Below are positions 1 through 8,148 of a stretch of 27,300 bases of DNA, piece by piece. Within the stretch, counting starts at the first letter, position 1. Each line of letters begins with the position of its first letter. The notes under the pieces were generated by a model, which saw only the letters and a list, made by a program, of their open reading frames with translations, searched no databases and was not told the DNA's origin. The DNA is from a virus. The translations under genes and the position numbers were made by a program. The stretch spans positions 1 to 27,300 of IMG/VR virus record IMGVR_UViG_3300040959_000222; one strand, given 5' to 3'.

Positions 1-2
1 AG

Positions 3-2396
3 GACGATTGGGGCGGCTACCTTAACGGGAACTGGGATAGCGTTGACAACCTATTAGATGGTACAACGCCTGTCACTGGCATTGATATTAACTCAGGTAC
101 GTTGGACGGTGTAACGATTGGCGGCACGACAGCGGGTGCGGGTACGTTTACAACGCTGACAGCCAACACAAGCATTACTGGTACACTTGCAACTGCCGCG
201 CAGCCTAACATTACGTCTGTTGGCTCGCTGACGTCGCTTGATGTTGCGGGTGCAATCACCAGCGATGGGCTGACTGTGGATACTGCTTTAGGCAGTATTT
301 CTGCGACAGACAGTTCACTAGAGGAATTAGTAGTCAACGCATCTGGCTACACATCTATTGCAATTCATAGCGATAGAAATACAAATGGACAAACGCTTGG
401 TTCCTTTGCAGGGTATGGCAAAGACAGTGCATCCTCTGATGTTCTTTATGGCCGAATGGCTTTTGAAATCGAGGCAAACACTGCTGGCACACACGATGGG
501 TTGATTAGATTCCAGACTGTTTCTGATGCAGTTCCGTATGATCGCTTAAAGATCGCCTCCAACGGCGACATCAGCTTCTACGAGGACACAGGCACCACGC
601 CAAAGTTCTTCTGGGATGCTTCAGCAGAACGCCTTGGTATCGGCAATAGCAGCCCTGCAACAGCTCTTGATGTCACTGGCACAATTACCAGCGATGGGCT
701 GACTGTGGATGGGGCATTTCAATTAAACGGTGATATAACCGTTACTGACACTTCTGGCGATCCCTTTGTAAAGTTAGAAACCAGTGACCAAATTTATGTT
801 ATTAGAATAGACAATGATGTCTCAGATATCTTACAAGTTCGTGATATTACAAACTCTGCAAATAGACTTGGCATTGCCTCCAACGGCGACATCAGCTTCT
901 ACGAGGACACAGGCACCACGGCAAAGTTCTTCTGGGATGCGAGTGCTGAGAGTTTGGGCATTGGGACGAGTTCGCCTGATAAAGACTTGACCGTTTCTGG
1001 CGAGGTAAAAATAACAGGAAGCCTTCCAAGATTATTCTTTGATAATACCTCTGATGGCATTGGGGAGGTAGAGGCCATTGGCTTAACTGCTACAGACCTG
1101 CGTTTCGGCTACGCACAGGACAATATAGTCTTTAGGTCGAACTCCTCAGAACGCATGCGCATCGACAGCAGCGGTAATGTTGGCATTGGGACGAGTTCGC
1201 CTAATTATGCGTTGGACGTTGAAGATAGTGGGGGAGGGTTTATTAAAGCCAGCTTTGTAAGCACAGGCTCAACACACTCTTCTATTGTTTTTGACAACAC
1301 AGGCTCTTCTGCGAACAGTGTTCGTGTCGGTTCCCAAAATAACGACTTTTATGTTCGCACCTCTGGCACAGAACGCATGCGCATCGACAGCAGCGGTAAT
1401 GTTGGCATTGGGACGAGTAATCCCTTGTCTATTCTTCATGTCGGCTCTGGTTCAGATGCTAATGTTCCTATTACTTTGGCCCCTGCTTCTGGGGGTAATA
1501 TTGAGTTTAGAAATACATCAAGCACAGGCTCATTTTCGTTTACAAATGCTAACGGCACAAGCGAAGCTATGCGCATCGACAGCAGCGGTAATGTTGGCAT
1601 TGGTGTAACTCCTACTCGCCAGTTTCACATTCACGATGCAAGTGGGGATAATAACCTACATATTACAAATAGCACTACTGGAACTACTGCAACTGATGGC
1701 TTTAGTATTGTAAGTCAATCTTCTACTAATGACGTGCTGTTTAATCAGCGTGAAGCTGCAAACATTATAGTTTTGACCAGTGGTGCAGAACGCATGCGCA
1801 TCGACAGCAGCGGTAACTTGCTGGTGGGGACTACTTCATCATACGGCGGTAAGGTAAACATAAATGGTAGTGGCTATACGTCAAGCGCAGCTGTTGAAAT
1901 AAATGGTGCAGGAACAAACAACGCACGAAGCTTAGCCTGTAGCACAGCGTTGTTAACGTCATCTCACGGGATGATACAGCTTGGAACAGCGAACCCTGGA
2001 AATGGATATTTTCTAGCTTTTAGCGCACCAGATGGTGGTTACAATTACGCAATTCGTGGTTCTATTTCTTTGAGTGGCACATCGGTAGCCTATAACACAT
2101 CCTCAGACTATCGCCTCAAAGAAAACGTGGTTAATTTAACAGGTGCAACAACACGCCTGAAGCAGCTTGAGCCAAAGCGGTTTAACTTTATCGCTGACGC
2201 AGACACAACAGTGGATGGCTTCATTGCGCACGAAGTTCAAACAGTCGTACCAGAGGCAATCACAGGCACAAAAGATGAAGTCGACGCAGAGGGCAACCCT
2301 GTCTATCAGGGCATTGACCAAAGCAAGTTAGTGCCACTTTTGGTTGCTACAATCAAAGAACTAGAGGCACGGATTACTGCCTTAGAAAACGCCTAA
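3..2396 (+). CDS. Tail fibre/spike protein with C-terminal S74 intramolecular chaperone (5' end cut by window)
   Basis: The frame is open from base 3 with no stop, so the true start lies left of the window and the visible 797 codons are the C-terminal part. The body is Ser/Thr/Gly-rich and repetitive, with several copies of a motif reading MRIDSSGNVGIGTSSP, as in trimeric beta-structured phage fibres. The last ~97 residues begin SDYRLKEN and end in a helical LVPLLVATIKELEARITALE segment. This is the Peptidase_S74 / endosialidase chaperone family, which helps the trimer fold and then cuts itself off just before the Ser (codon at 2103-2105). It probably binds the host surface. It is followed after 13 bases by a small tail-associated gene with a clear AGGAG ribosome site. 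Function as a fibre is confident; receptor specificity cannot be read. Confidence 0.88.
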   Translation, partial: DDWGGYLNGNWDSVDNLLDGTTPVTGIDINSGTLDGVTIGGTTAGAGTFTTLTANTSITGTLATAAQPNITSVGSLTSLDVAGAITSDGLTVDTALGSISATDSSLEELVVNASGYTSIAIHSDRNTNGQTLGSFAGYGKDSASSDVLYGRMAFEIEANTAGTHDGLIRFQTVSDAVPYDRLKIASNGDISFYEDTGTTPKFFWDASAERLGIGNSSPATALDVTGTITSDGLTVDGAFQLNGDITVTDTSGDPFVKLETSDQIYVIRIDNDVSDILQVRDITNSANRLGIASNGDISFYEDTGTTAKFFWDASAESLGIGTSSPDKDLTVSGEVKITGSLPRLFFDNTSDGIGEVEAIGLTATDLRFGYAQDNIVFRSNSSERMRIDSSGNVGIGTSSPNYALDVEDSGGGFIKASFVSTGSTHSSIVFDNTGSSANSVRVGSQNNDFYVRTSGTERMRIDSSGNVGIGTSNPLSILHVGSGSDANVPITLAPASGGNIEFRNTSSTGSFSFTNANGTSEAMRIDSSGNVGIGVTPTRQFHIHDASGDNNLHITNSTTGTTATDGFSIVSQSSTNDVLFNQREAANIIVLTSGAERMRIDSSGNLLVGTTSSYGGKVNINGSGYTSSAAVEINGAGTNNARSLACSTALLTSSHGMIQLGTANPGNGYFLAFSAPDGGYNYAIRGSISLSGTSVAYNTSSDYRLKENVVNLTGATTRLKQLEPKRFNFIADADTTVDGFIAHEVQTVVPEAITGTKDEVDAEGNPVYQGIDQSKLVPLLVATIKELEARITALENA
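555..940 (+). repeat. 65-bp direct repeat pair inside the tail fibre gene
   Basis: Bases 555-619 and 876-940 are the same 65-bp sequence apart from one substitution (c/g after ggcaccac). Both encode an ASNGDISFYEDTGTT-type segment in the same reading frame. Near identity at the DNA level implies a recent duplication or gene conversion, because silent positions have not drifted. Confidence 0.9.
1152..1816 (+). repeat. Four dispersed copies of a fibre repeat unit
   Basis: The block starting cgcatgcgcatcgacagcag occurs at 1152, 1374, 1569 (first bases differ) and 1791. Each copy encodes RMRIDSSGN followed by VGIG or LLVG. The copies share 26-38 bp of nearly identical DNA and are spaced by about 195-222 bp, roughly one structural module each. 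Repeats like these let fibre genes swap or lose modules by homologous recombination. Confidence 0.88.
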
Positions 2397-2409
2397 AGGA
2401 GAATAACTA

Positions 2410-2715
2410 ATGGCAATCGCATACACTTGGTTAATCCCAACCGTAGAGCATGACACCGCAACGGGTGGCATTACCGTAATCCATTGGCGCTGCGATGGCG
2501 TGGACGGGGATCACTCTGCGTCTAGCTACGGCACAACCAGCCACACACCAGATGCCTCTGCGGCTGGCTTTATTGCTTACAATAGCGTAACAGAAGCCAA
2601 CTGCATTGCATGGGCGCAAGCCCAAGTCGATAAGGCAGAAGTCGAGGCCGCAATCGCAGCCAAGATTGACGCTGACAAAAACCCAACCAGCGCAAGTGGA
2701 ACACCTTGGGCATAA
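2410..2715 (+). CDS. Small tail-associated protein, resembles DUF7936
   Basis: 101 residues. The N-terminal half reads as beta strands (YTWLIPTVEHD, then GGITVIHWRCDGVDGDHSAS), followed by an acidic-alanine helix and an ending NPTSASGTPWA. This layout matches, from memory, the DUF7936 family, found beside tail-fibre genes in marine phages. No enzymatic motif is visible. The start ATG follows AAAGGAGAATAACTA and lies 13 bases after the fibre stop, so it is co-transcribed with the fibre. A role as fibre accessory or virion protein is inference from position only. Confidence 0.75.
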   Translation: MAIAYTWLIPTVEHDTATGGITVIHWRCDGVDGDHSASSYGTTSHTPDASAAGFIAYNSVTEANCIAWAQAQVDKAEVEAAIAAKIDADKNPTSASGTPWA

Positions 2716-2732
2716 CCTAATAGGAGATCACG

Positions 2733-2945
2733 ATGGCAGATAAACAAGCAACGCCAATCACGATTGATGACAAAGACTACACCCTTGAGGACATGACAGA
2801 AGAACAGCAAGCAATGGTTCGCCATATTGCTGATCTAGACCGCAAGATCAACTCAGCGCAATTCAGCGTAACGCAAATGTCAGTTGGCAAGGATGCATTC
2901 GTAAATATGCTAAAGGCATCGCTGGAAGCGGAAGCAGAGGAATAA
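2733..2945 (+). CDS. Small acidic helical protein, resembles DUF6447
   Basis: 70 residues: a short strand region (TPITIDDKDYTLEDMTEEQQ) and then a long helix ending in an acidic EAEAEE tail. This pattern, a short ID-x-K-x-Y strand followed by one helix with regular hydrophobic spacing, recalls the DUF6447 family of phage tail-region proteins of unknown function. It has a good ribosome site (TAGGAG, 8 bases before ATG), sits 17 bases after the previous gene, and is the last gene before a strong terminator. Confidence 0.72.
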   Translation: MADKQATPITIDDKDYTLEDMTEEQQAMVRHIADLDRKINSAQFSVTQMSVGKDAFVNMLKASLEAEAEE

Positions 2946-2967
2946 TCCCTGCAACACAAGTAAAACG

Positions 2968-2992
2968 AAAGCCCTGCACAAGCGGGGCTTTT
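2968..2992 (+). terminator. Rho-independent terminator after the tail fibre operon
   Basis: Ten paired positions (AAAGCCCTGC with GCGGGGCTTT, one T-G wobble) close an ACAA tetraloop and run into TTTT. It lies 22 bases after the stop of the 70-residue gene, where an operon end is expected. Confidence 0.85.
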
Positions 2993-3018
2993 GCATATTT
3001 AACAGTATATGCTATATT
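2991..3018 (+). promoter_or_regulatory. Candidate sigma70-type promoter for the gp10-like operon
   Basis: TTGCAT (2991-2996), a 16-base spacer, and TATATT (3013-3018) preceded by TGC, which makes an extended -10. It directly follows a terminator and precedes the first gene of the next block (ATG at 3049, with GAGG 5' of it), as expected if transcription restarts here. It was read by eye; no phage RNA polymerase promoter family could be tested. Confidence 0.5.
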
Positions 3019-3048
3019 GCAAGCAACGCGTTACATTATGAGGCAGAA

Positions 3049-4530
3049 ATGGCCCTAATTGATCTAAATATCCCTGCTGGAATATATCGACAAGGTACCG
3101 ATCTACAGTCGCGTGGCCGTTGGCGTGATGCAAACCTTGTGCGCTGGCATGACGGTATTATGCGTCCAGTTGGCGGTTGGCGTACCCGATCCAGTAACGC
3201 AGGCAATGCCCAGTTGCGCGGCATGCAGACTTGGGTGACAAACAATGGGGATCGCTACATTTCCTCTGGGTCATATAATAAGTTGTACGTCTGGTCAGAG
3301 GCTGGCCAGCAGTATGACATTACCCCAGCAGGCTTAACCGCAGGCCGCATTGATGCAGACGCATTCACTGGGTATGGCTACGGGTTTTACGGCTCATATG
3401 CCTATGGCGTTGCCCGTCCTGACACGATCAACATTGACCCAGCCACGTCATGGCACTTGCAGCCTTGGGGTGAATACCTGCTGGCCTGCAACTCAGACGA
3501 TGGCAAAATCTATGAGTGGCAGCTAAACACAGCCTCAGCCGCAGCTGTCCTAAGCAATGCGCCAACCAGCAACAAGGGCATTGTCGTGACTGAGGAGCGC
3601 TTTCTGTTTGCTCTTGGTGCAGGCGGCAACCCACGCAAGGTACAGTGGTCTGACCGTGAGGACAACAACACTTGGACACCAGCAGCCACAAACGAGGCGG
3701 GTGATCTTGAATTGCAAACCTCTGGTGAGCTTCTCGCAGGCCACACAGTCAAAGGCCAAACCTTGCTGCTGACCACCCGTGACGCGCATGTGGCAAACTA
3801 TATTGGCCCACCCTATGTTTACGGCATTGAGCGCGTAGGTACATCCTGTGGGTTAGTTGCGGCACAAGCCTGCGTTGTGGTTGATAACGGCGCAATGTGG
3901 ATGGGCGTAAACTCATTCTATACCTATGGCGGCGGCTCAGTGCAGGAATTGCCCTGCGACGTGTCAGACTATGTGTTCAACGACATTAACCGCGCGCAGG
4001 TCAGCAAGGCATTCGCCATGTCAAACAGCATGTTTGGCGAGGTTTGGTGGTTCTACCCCAGCAGCGCATCAATAGAGAATGATCGCTACGTTGTGTATAA
4101 CTACATTGAGAATACATGGTATATCGGCCAGCTTGACCGTACTGCTGGAATAGATCGCGGCGTATTCCGCCAGCCTTTGATGATGGATGCCGCAGACTTT
4201 AAGATTTATGAGCATGAGGTGGGTCTGGATTATGATGACCTAACGCCATATGCGGAGACTGGCCCGATCTACATTGCGACAGGTGATCGCGTGACAAGCA
4301 TTGTCGAGATGATCCCAGATGAAAAGACGCAGGGCGACGTGAATGCCACGTTCAAAACGCGGTTCTATCCGAATGGCACTGAGCGCAGCTACGGGCCGTA
4401 TAGCATGTCCAATCCGACAAGCATGCGTTTCACTGGGCGTCAGATCAGAATGCGCGTTGAGGGCAACCGATACACCGACTGGCGTGTTGGCATAAACAGG
4501 CTTGATGCCGTTTCTGGGGGACGTCGATGA
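3049..4530 (+). CDS. P22 gp10-like packaged-DNA stabilisation / tail hub protein
   Basis: 493 residues, close to the ~472 of P22 gp10. The N-terminus has the signature GRWRDANLVRW...MRPVGGWRTR, which I associate with stabilisation/tail-hub proteins of short-tailed phages. The rest is rich in Trp, Tyr and Gly with blade-like repeats (for example ALGAGGNPRKVQWSDREDNN), suggesting a beta-propeller-like fold. It would form part of the tail stub that closes the portal. Start ATG follows TTATGAGGCAGAA. The stop overlaps the next gene start (ATGA). The P22 link is from family resemblance and context, so the exact tail position is uncertain. Confidence 0.65.
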   Translation: MALIDLNIPAGIYRQGTDLQSRGRWRDANLVRWHDGIMRPVGGWRTRSSNAGNAQLRGMQTWVTNNGDRYISSGSYNKLYVWSEAGQQYDITPAGLTAGRIDADAFTGYGYGFYGSYAYGVARPDTINIDPATSWHLQPWGEYLLACNSDDGKIYEWQLNTASAAAVLSNAPTSNKGIVVTEERFLFALGAGGNPRKVQWSDREDNNTWTPAATNEAGDLELQTSGELLAGHTVKGQTLLLTTRDAHVANYIGPPYVYGIERVGTSCGLVAAQACVVVDNGAMWMGVNSFYTYGGGSVQELPCDVSDYVFNDINRAQVSKAFAMSNSMFGEVWWFYPSSASIENDRYVVYNYIENTWYIGQLDRTAGIDRGVFRQPLMMDAADFKIYEHEVGLDYDDLTPYAETGPIYIATGDRVTSIVEMIPDEKTQGDVNATFKTRFYPNGTERSYGPYSMSNPTSMRFTGRQIRMRVEGNRYTDWRVGINRLDAVSGGRR

Positions 4531-5189
4531 CGCAGCAGCAGCGCGCACCAGAGCCAAAAGGTAATGACTGGCAAGCATGGGGCCGCCGCCTCATGCTGTT
4601 CCTTGGTCAGACACGATCATCGCTTGTGCAGCAGACAGGTGATGAGACTGCTGCTGAGGATGGCATCATGATGTGGGATCGCGAAAATGGCTATCCTGTG
4701 GTGTCAAAGGATGGTGAGTTTCGCCAGATCGTGCTTGCTGATGGGTATGCGTTCTTTGGTCAGGATGCGGATATTACAGCGGCTGCGGCTGATACAGCGT
4801 ACGCTATCACATATGATGCGCCACCAATGGCTGATAGTATCTCGCTTGGCACACCAGCAAGCCGCATTGTGTTTGAGGAAGGCGGCACATACTTGCTGGC
4901 TTTTTCTGCGCAGATCACATCAACGTCAGGCAGCACTGTCGCATTCCGATTTTGGCCGCGCATTAATGGTGTGGATGTTTCGGGCAGTACGATGGTTGCA
5001 AACTTGCATCAAAACAATGCCACAACCGTCATATCGCGCACGGCGATTTTTCAAGTTTCCGCTGGTGATTATCTGGAGGCAATGTGGGCGACAGACAGCA
5101 CGTCAGGTTACTTACACGCCACCGCTGCAACGGTATATTCCCCCGCCGCGCCTAGCACGTCGCTGTCCATCACGAGGATCAGAGCATGA
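4527..5189 (+). CDS. Virion protein with C-terminal jelly-roll-like domain
   Basis: 220 residues. The N-terminal ~80 residues are mixed (LMLFLGQTRSSLVQQ, then MMWDRENGYPVVSKDGEF). Residues ~95-220 alternate beta strands and loops: SRIVFEEGGTYLLAFSAQIT, AFRFWPRINGVDVSGSTM, ISRTAIFQVSAGDYLEAMW. This strand order recalls C1q/TNF-like trimeric jelly rolls used as knobs or decoration on phage tails. P22-like phages encode the tail needle just after gp10, and some needles carry such a knob, but no long coiled coil is present, so a needle identity is not claimed. It overlaps the neighbours at both ends by 4 bases. Confidence 0.6.
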   Translation: MTQQQRAPEPKGNDWQAWGRRLMLFLGQTRSSLVQQTGDETAAEDGIMMWDRENGYPVVSKDGEFRQIVLADGYAFFGQDADITAAAADTAYAITYDAPPMADSISLGTPASRIVFEEGGTYLLAFSAQITSTSGSTVAFRFWPRINGVDVSGSTMVANLHQNNATTVISRTAIFQVSAGDYLEAMWATDSTSGYLHATAATVYSPAAPSTSLSITRIRA

Positions 5190-5545
5190 CAGAGATTGAG
5201 CGCTGCCGCCCTTGGATTGAGGATGCGCTGGAGTATTCTGGCGGCACGCACATCTTTGAGGATATTGTTGACGGCCTTGCGTCTGGTAAGATGCAGTTGT
5301 GGCCAGCCCCAAAGGGGTGCATAGTTACTGAAATTGTGGTATATCCTAGAAAGAAAGTGCTGAACGTCTTTTTGGGTGGCGGCAAATTGGAACAGATTAT
5401 GGATATGCATAAAGATGTGATAGCATGGGCGAAAGCACAGGATTGCGAGGCTCTGACTATGTATGGCAGATTTGGATGGAAAAAACCATTGGCAGAGTAC
5501 GGATGTAAGCCGTTGCATATGTCATTTATTAAGGAGATCGAGTAA
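5186..5545 (+). CDS. GNAT-like (degenerate acetyltransferase fold) phage protein
   Basis: 119 residues. The order of elements resembles a GNAT fold: helix, strand (GKMQLWPAP), strand (CIVTEIVVYPRKKVLNVFLGGG), helix (LEQIMDMHKDVIAWAKAQDC), strand, and a closing segment MYGRFGWKKPLAEYGCKPL. Similar small GNAT-like proteins appear in phage tail clusters. The acetyl-CoA loop is only partly recognisable (VFLGGGKLEQIM), so catalytic activity is unsure. It starts inside the previous gene (ATGA) and its stop overlaps the next start (TAATG), so all three are translationally coupled. Confidence 0.55.
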   Translation: MTEIERCRPWIEDALEYSGGTHIFEDIVDGLASGKMQLWPAPKGCIVTEIVVYPRKKVLNVFLGGGKLEQIMDMHKDVIAWAKAQDCEALTMYGRFGWKKPLAEYGCKPLHMSFIKEIE

Positions 5546-7143
5546 TGGCTGGAGGCGGTTCACAGACAACATCTGTTGAAATCCCTGAGTACATTCAGGA
5601 AGCGGCAAAGCGCAATTTGAATAAGGCTGAGGATATTAGCCGTATTGGTTATGTGCCATACTATGGGCCAGACGTTGCCGCATTCTCACCGCTGCAAGAG
5701 GCAGCGATGCAGAACGTCGGCGGTCAAGCTGGTGCGTTTGGCTTGGCAACGCCTGCGGGCGGCGTAATGTCTGGCATGCCTGCCGCACAGGAATTTGCTG
5801 GTGGCGTTCGCGGATATTCCTCTGCGCCTCTGTATCAGCAATCCATTGACGAGCTTGCACGGCAGCGCCCAGCGCAGAAGTCGTTTATTGATAGCTTCTT
5901 TATTGATCCAATTACGGGGCAGTATGGCTCACGCGCAGGTACGCAGATTGACTACACAACTGCATATCCAGCAACGCCCGTTGTGACTGGTGATACTGGT
6001 GGCACAGGTGGTGCAACTGCTCCAGTCGTTACTCCGCCTCCAGTATATACCCCAGAAACAGACCCATATGGCCCAACCGTATCTATTCCAGATGTGATTG
6101 ATGCATATGATACCCTGCCTGATAGCGCGCTACCACCAATCGTTACCGCGGCGGGCGGATTAGACCCACAAGTTGGGGATGTAATTAATAATGATGTTCT
6201 AAAGCAGCAGCAAAATGCGATTGTTAAGGAGGCGTTCCAAAATTATGGGGACGTACTAAACAACCCAAATCTAACGCCAGAGCAGAAAGCCGCAGCCAAC
6301 CCAGCGTTTAATCCAGAGATTGCTTTGGCAAATCAGGATTATCAGGGTCTGACGTCTCAAGACTTTGCAACAGCAACAGGCGGGACATACCTTCCGCCAG
6401 AAACAGAAACTGGGCTGGGTCAGTTTGTTGGTGGCGGCACAGGCACAGACACTGGTTTGATTGGCGATCAGTACAGCATGGCGGGTCAGTCAGTATCATC
6501 TGCTGGTATCCGCAATATTGGCGGGGCATATGCGCAATCACCAGCGGGTAGCGGTGATCTAGTTGAAACACGTTACACCCCAGGGGTTGGGTCTCAGATT
6601 GTCTCTGTCACACCATCGGCAGATCAAATTGCAGCGGAGGCAGCAATGGGGCTTGATCCATTTGGCGGAGCTGGCCCAGATGTCGGCGGATACAACTTTG
6701 GATCAGACCTGACACGCAGCCTAACTGATCCAAACTATGACCCAGAGGGAACAGTTGTTTCCCGTGCGCTGGATGCATTGTTTGGCGGCATCACATCCGC
6801 AACGCCATCTGCTGGGCCACCCCCGCCCGCGTATGACCCTACAGCGAATGAAAGCGCCGCAAGTATCGCGCGACAAGAGGCAAAGCGTGCTGCTGACTTG
6901 CAGCAAATGGTGGCTGACCCAGCCGCAACTTTGGCGCAATATGATAGCGCAGATCGCGTTGATATTCAGCGTAAGATTGACGAGGTTCAAACCCTAAGCG
7001 CAGCACCGCGCCCGCCATCCAACCTAGGTAAGTATGGCGCAAAGGATTGGATTAAGGAAAACATGGGGGTCAGCGTCGATAAGAACGATGCTATGGATTA
7101 CCTAAGAAACCTACAAGCTGACTGGGATCGGCTAAACAAGTGA
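5545..7143 (+). CDS. Large Gly/Pro-rich virion protein, function unknown
   Basis: 532 residues. The N-terminal ~60 residues look conserved and helical (VEIPEYIQEAAKRNLNKAED, then YYGPDVAAFSPLQEAAMQNVGG). The middle is low-complexity, rich in Gly, Pro and Thr (VVTPPPVYTPETDPYGPTV), and so probably extended or flexible. The C-terminal ~90 residues are again helical and charged. There is no signal peptide or membrane segment. It lies between tail proteins and ejection proteins with a good AAGGAG ribosome site, so it is probably a tail or internal virion component. I do not recognise a catalytic domain. Confidence 0.6.
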   Translation: MAGGGSQTTSVEIPEYIQEAAKRNLNKAEDISRIGYVPYYGPDVAAFSPLQEAAMQNVGGQAGAFGLATPAGGVMSGMPAAQEFAGGVRGYSSAPLYQQSIDELARQRPAQKSFIDSFFIDPITGQYGSRAGTQIDYTTAYPATPVVTGDTGGTGGATAPVVTPPPVYTPETDPYGPTVSIPDVIDAYDTLPDSALPPIVTAAGGLDPQVGDVINNDVLKQQQNAIVKEAFQNYGDVLNNPNLTPEQKAAANPAFNPEIALANQDYQGLTSQDFATATGGTYLPPETETGLGQFVGGGTGTDTGLIGDQYSMAGQSVSSAGIRNIGGAYAQSPAGSGDLVETRYTPGVGSQIVSVTPSADQIAAEAAMGLDPFGGAGPDVGGYNFGSDLTRSLTDPNYDPEGTVVSRALDALFGGITSATPSAGPPPPAYDPTANESAASIARQEAKRAADLQQMVADPAATLAQYDSADRVDIQRKIDEVQTLSAAPRPPSNLGKYGAKDWIKENMGVSVDKNDAMDYLRNLQADWDRLNK

Positions 7144-7188
7144 TAAAACATTACATGCCATTGATGGGCATTTGGAAAGGAAAGTAAC

Positions 7189-8148
7189 ATGGCAGGCGCA
7201 GCACCAGCACCAACAATGGCAGCACAGCCAACAGCGCAAGCAGGCGCAACATACCAGCCCGCGGCAATGGCTCCGCGGCAAGGCTTCAACGTAAACCAAG
7301 CAGCGGCTGGCGCATTGCAGGGCGCAATCGGCGGCACACAAGCTGCCATGCAATCCCCGCTGAATGTTGGCTCATACATGAACCCATACACCAGCCAAGT
7401 GATTGATCGCACGCAGCAAGACATTGAGCGTCAACGTCAAATGGCGATGAACACGCTGGGCGCGCAGGCAACTCAAGCCCGTGCATTTGGCGGGTCACGT
7501 CAGGGCGTTGCTGAGGGTGTTCTTGCTGGCGAATATGGTCGCATGGCAGGCGATATTGCGGCGCAGCAGCGTCAGGCTGGATACGGCCAAGCCTTGCAGA
7601 GCGCTATGGCGGATCGAGCCGCACGCGCAGGATATGCAAGTCAGCTTGGTCAGCTTGGCGGTCAAGCGTTTGGTGTCAGTCGCGACATCACCCAGCAGCA
7701 AATGCAGCAGGGCTTGATGCAGCAGGCAATGCAGCAGCAGTTGATTGATGCAGCGCGTCAGCAATACGCAGGCTACACAGGCGCACCACAGGCAGCACTT
7801 GCAGCGCCATTGGCTGCGCTGGGGGCAACTCCAAATCAATCAACGCAGACTACAACAAAAAACGCTGGCCTATTTGACTACTTGACGCTTGCAGCGCAGA
7901 CAGTAGCGCTATCAGACATCCGCCTAAAGAAAAACGTGACGCCAAGTAGTGAAATTGGCGGCATTAAGTTCTACACATGGGATTGGAATGAAGCTGGTAA
8001 AAAACTAGCAGACCCAGCACAACCAACATTTGGCGTCATCGCTGATGAATTGCAGCAGACACACCCACACTTGGTATCGCGCGGCGGTGATGGATACCTG
8101 CGTGTCAATTATGCTGGTTTGGCTCATGAGCTGGAAAGCGCGGCGTAA
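7189..8148 (+). CDS. Ala/Gln-rich virion protein with its own S74 self-cleaving chaperone domain
   Basis: 319 residues. Residues ~60-210 are Ala/Gln-rich helix including VIDRTQQDIERQRQMAMNTL and FGGSRQGVAEG, a pattern seen in virion proteins next to ejection proteins. From Ser242 the sequence reads SDIRLKKNV, then GGIKFYTWDW, FGVIADELQ and GYLRVNYAGL, which is the Peptidase_S74 chaperone core. Auto-cleavage would leave residues 1-241 in the virion. The ribosome site is GGAAAGG, and the stop overlaps the next start (TAATG). It may be a second, shorter fibre or a tail-tip/internal protein. The domain is confident; the location in the virion is not. Confidence 0.75.
   Translation: MAGAAPAPTMAAQPTAQAGATYQPAAMAPRQGFNVNQAAAGALQGAIGGTQAAMQSPLNVGSYMNPYTSQVIDRTQQDIERQRQMAMNTLGAQATQARAFGGSRQGVAEGVLAGEYGRMAGDIAAQQRQAGYGQALQSAMADRAARAGYASQLGQLGGQAFGVSRDITQQQMQQGLMQQAMQQQLIDAARQQYAGYTGAPQAALAAPLAALGATPNQSTQTTTKNAGLFDYLTLAAQTVALSDIRLKKNVTPSSEIGGIKFYTWDWNEAGKKLADPAQPTFGVIADELQQTHPHLVSRGGDGYLRVNYAGLAHELESAA

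Noticed and set aside
1152-1816. Regularly spaced repeats considered as a CRISPR array
   Set aside because: The repeats are in frame within a fibre gene, the intervals are about 200 bases, and no cas genes are present.
4687-5199. 170-codon + strand frame
   Set aside because: It is a +1 shadow of the jelly-roll protein gene, which is coupled to both neighbours; the shadow product is an unnatural Arg/Gln-rich sequence.
7150-7175. Hairpin ATGCC/GGCAT between two virion genes as a terminator
   Set aside because: The stem is only 5 bp with weak flanking pairs and is followed by TTTGG, so it would not terminate well.
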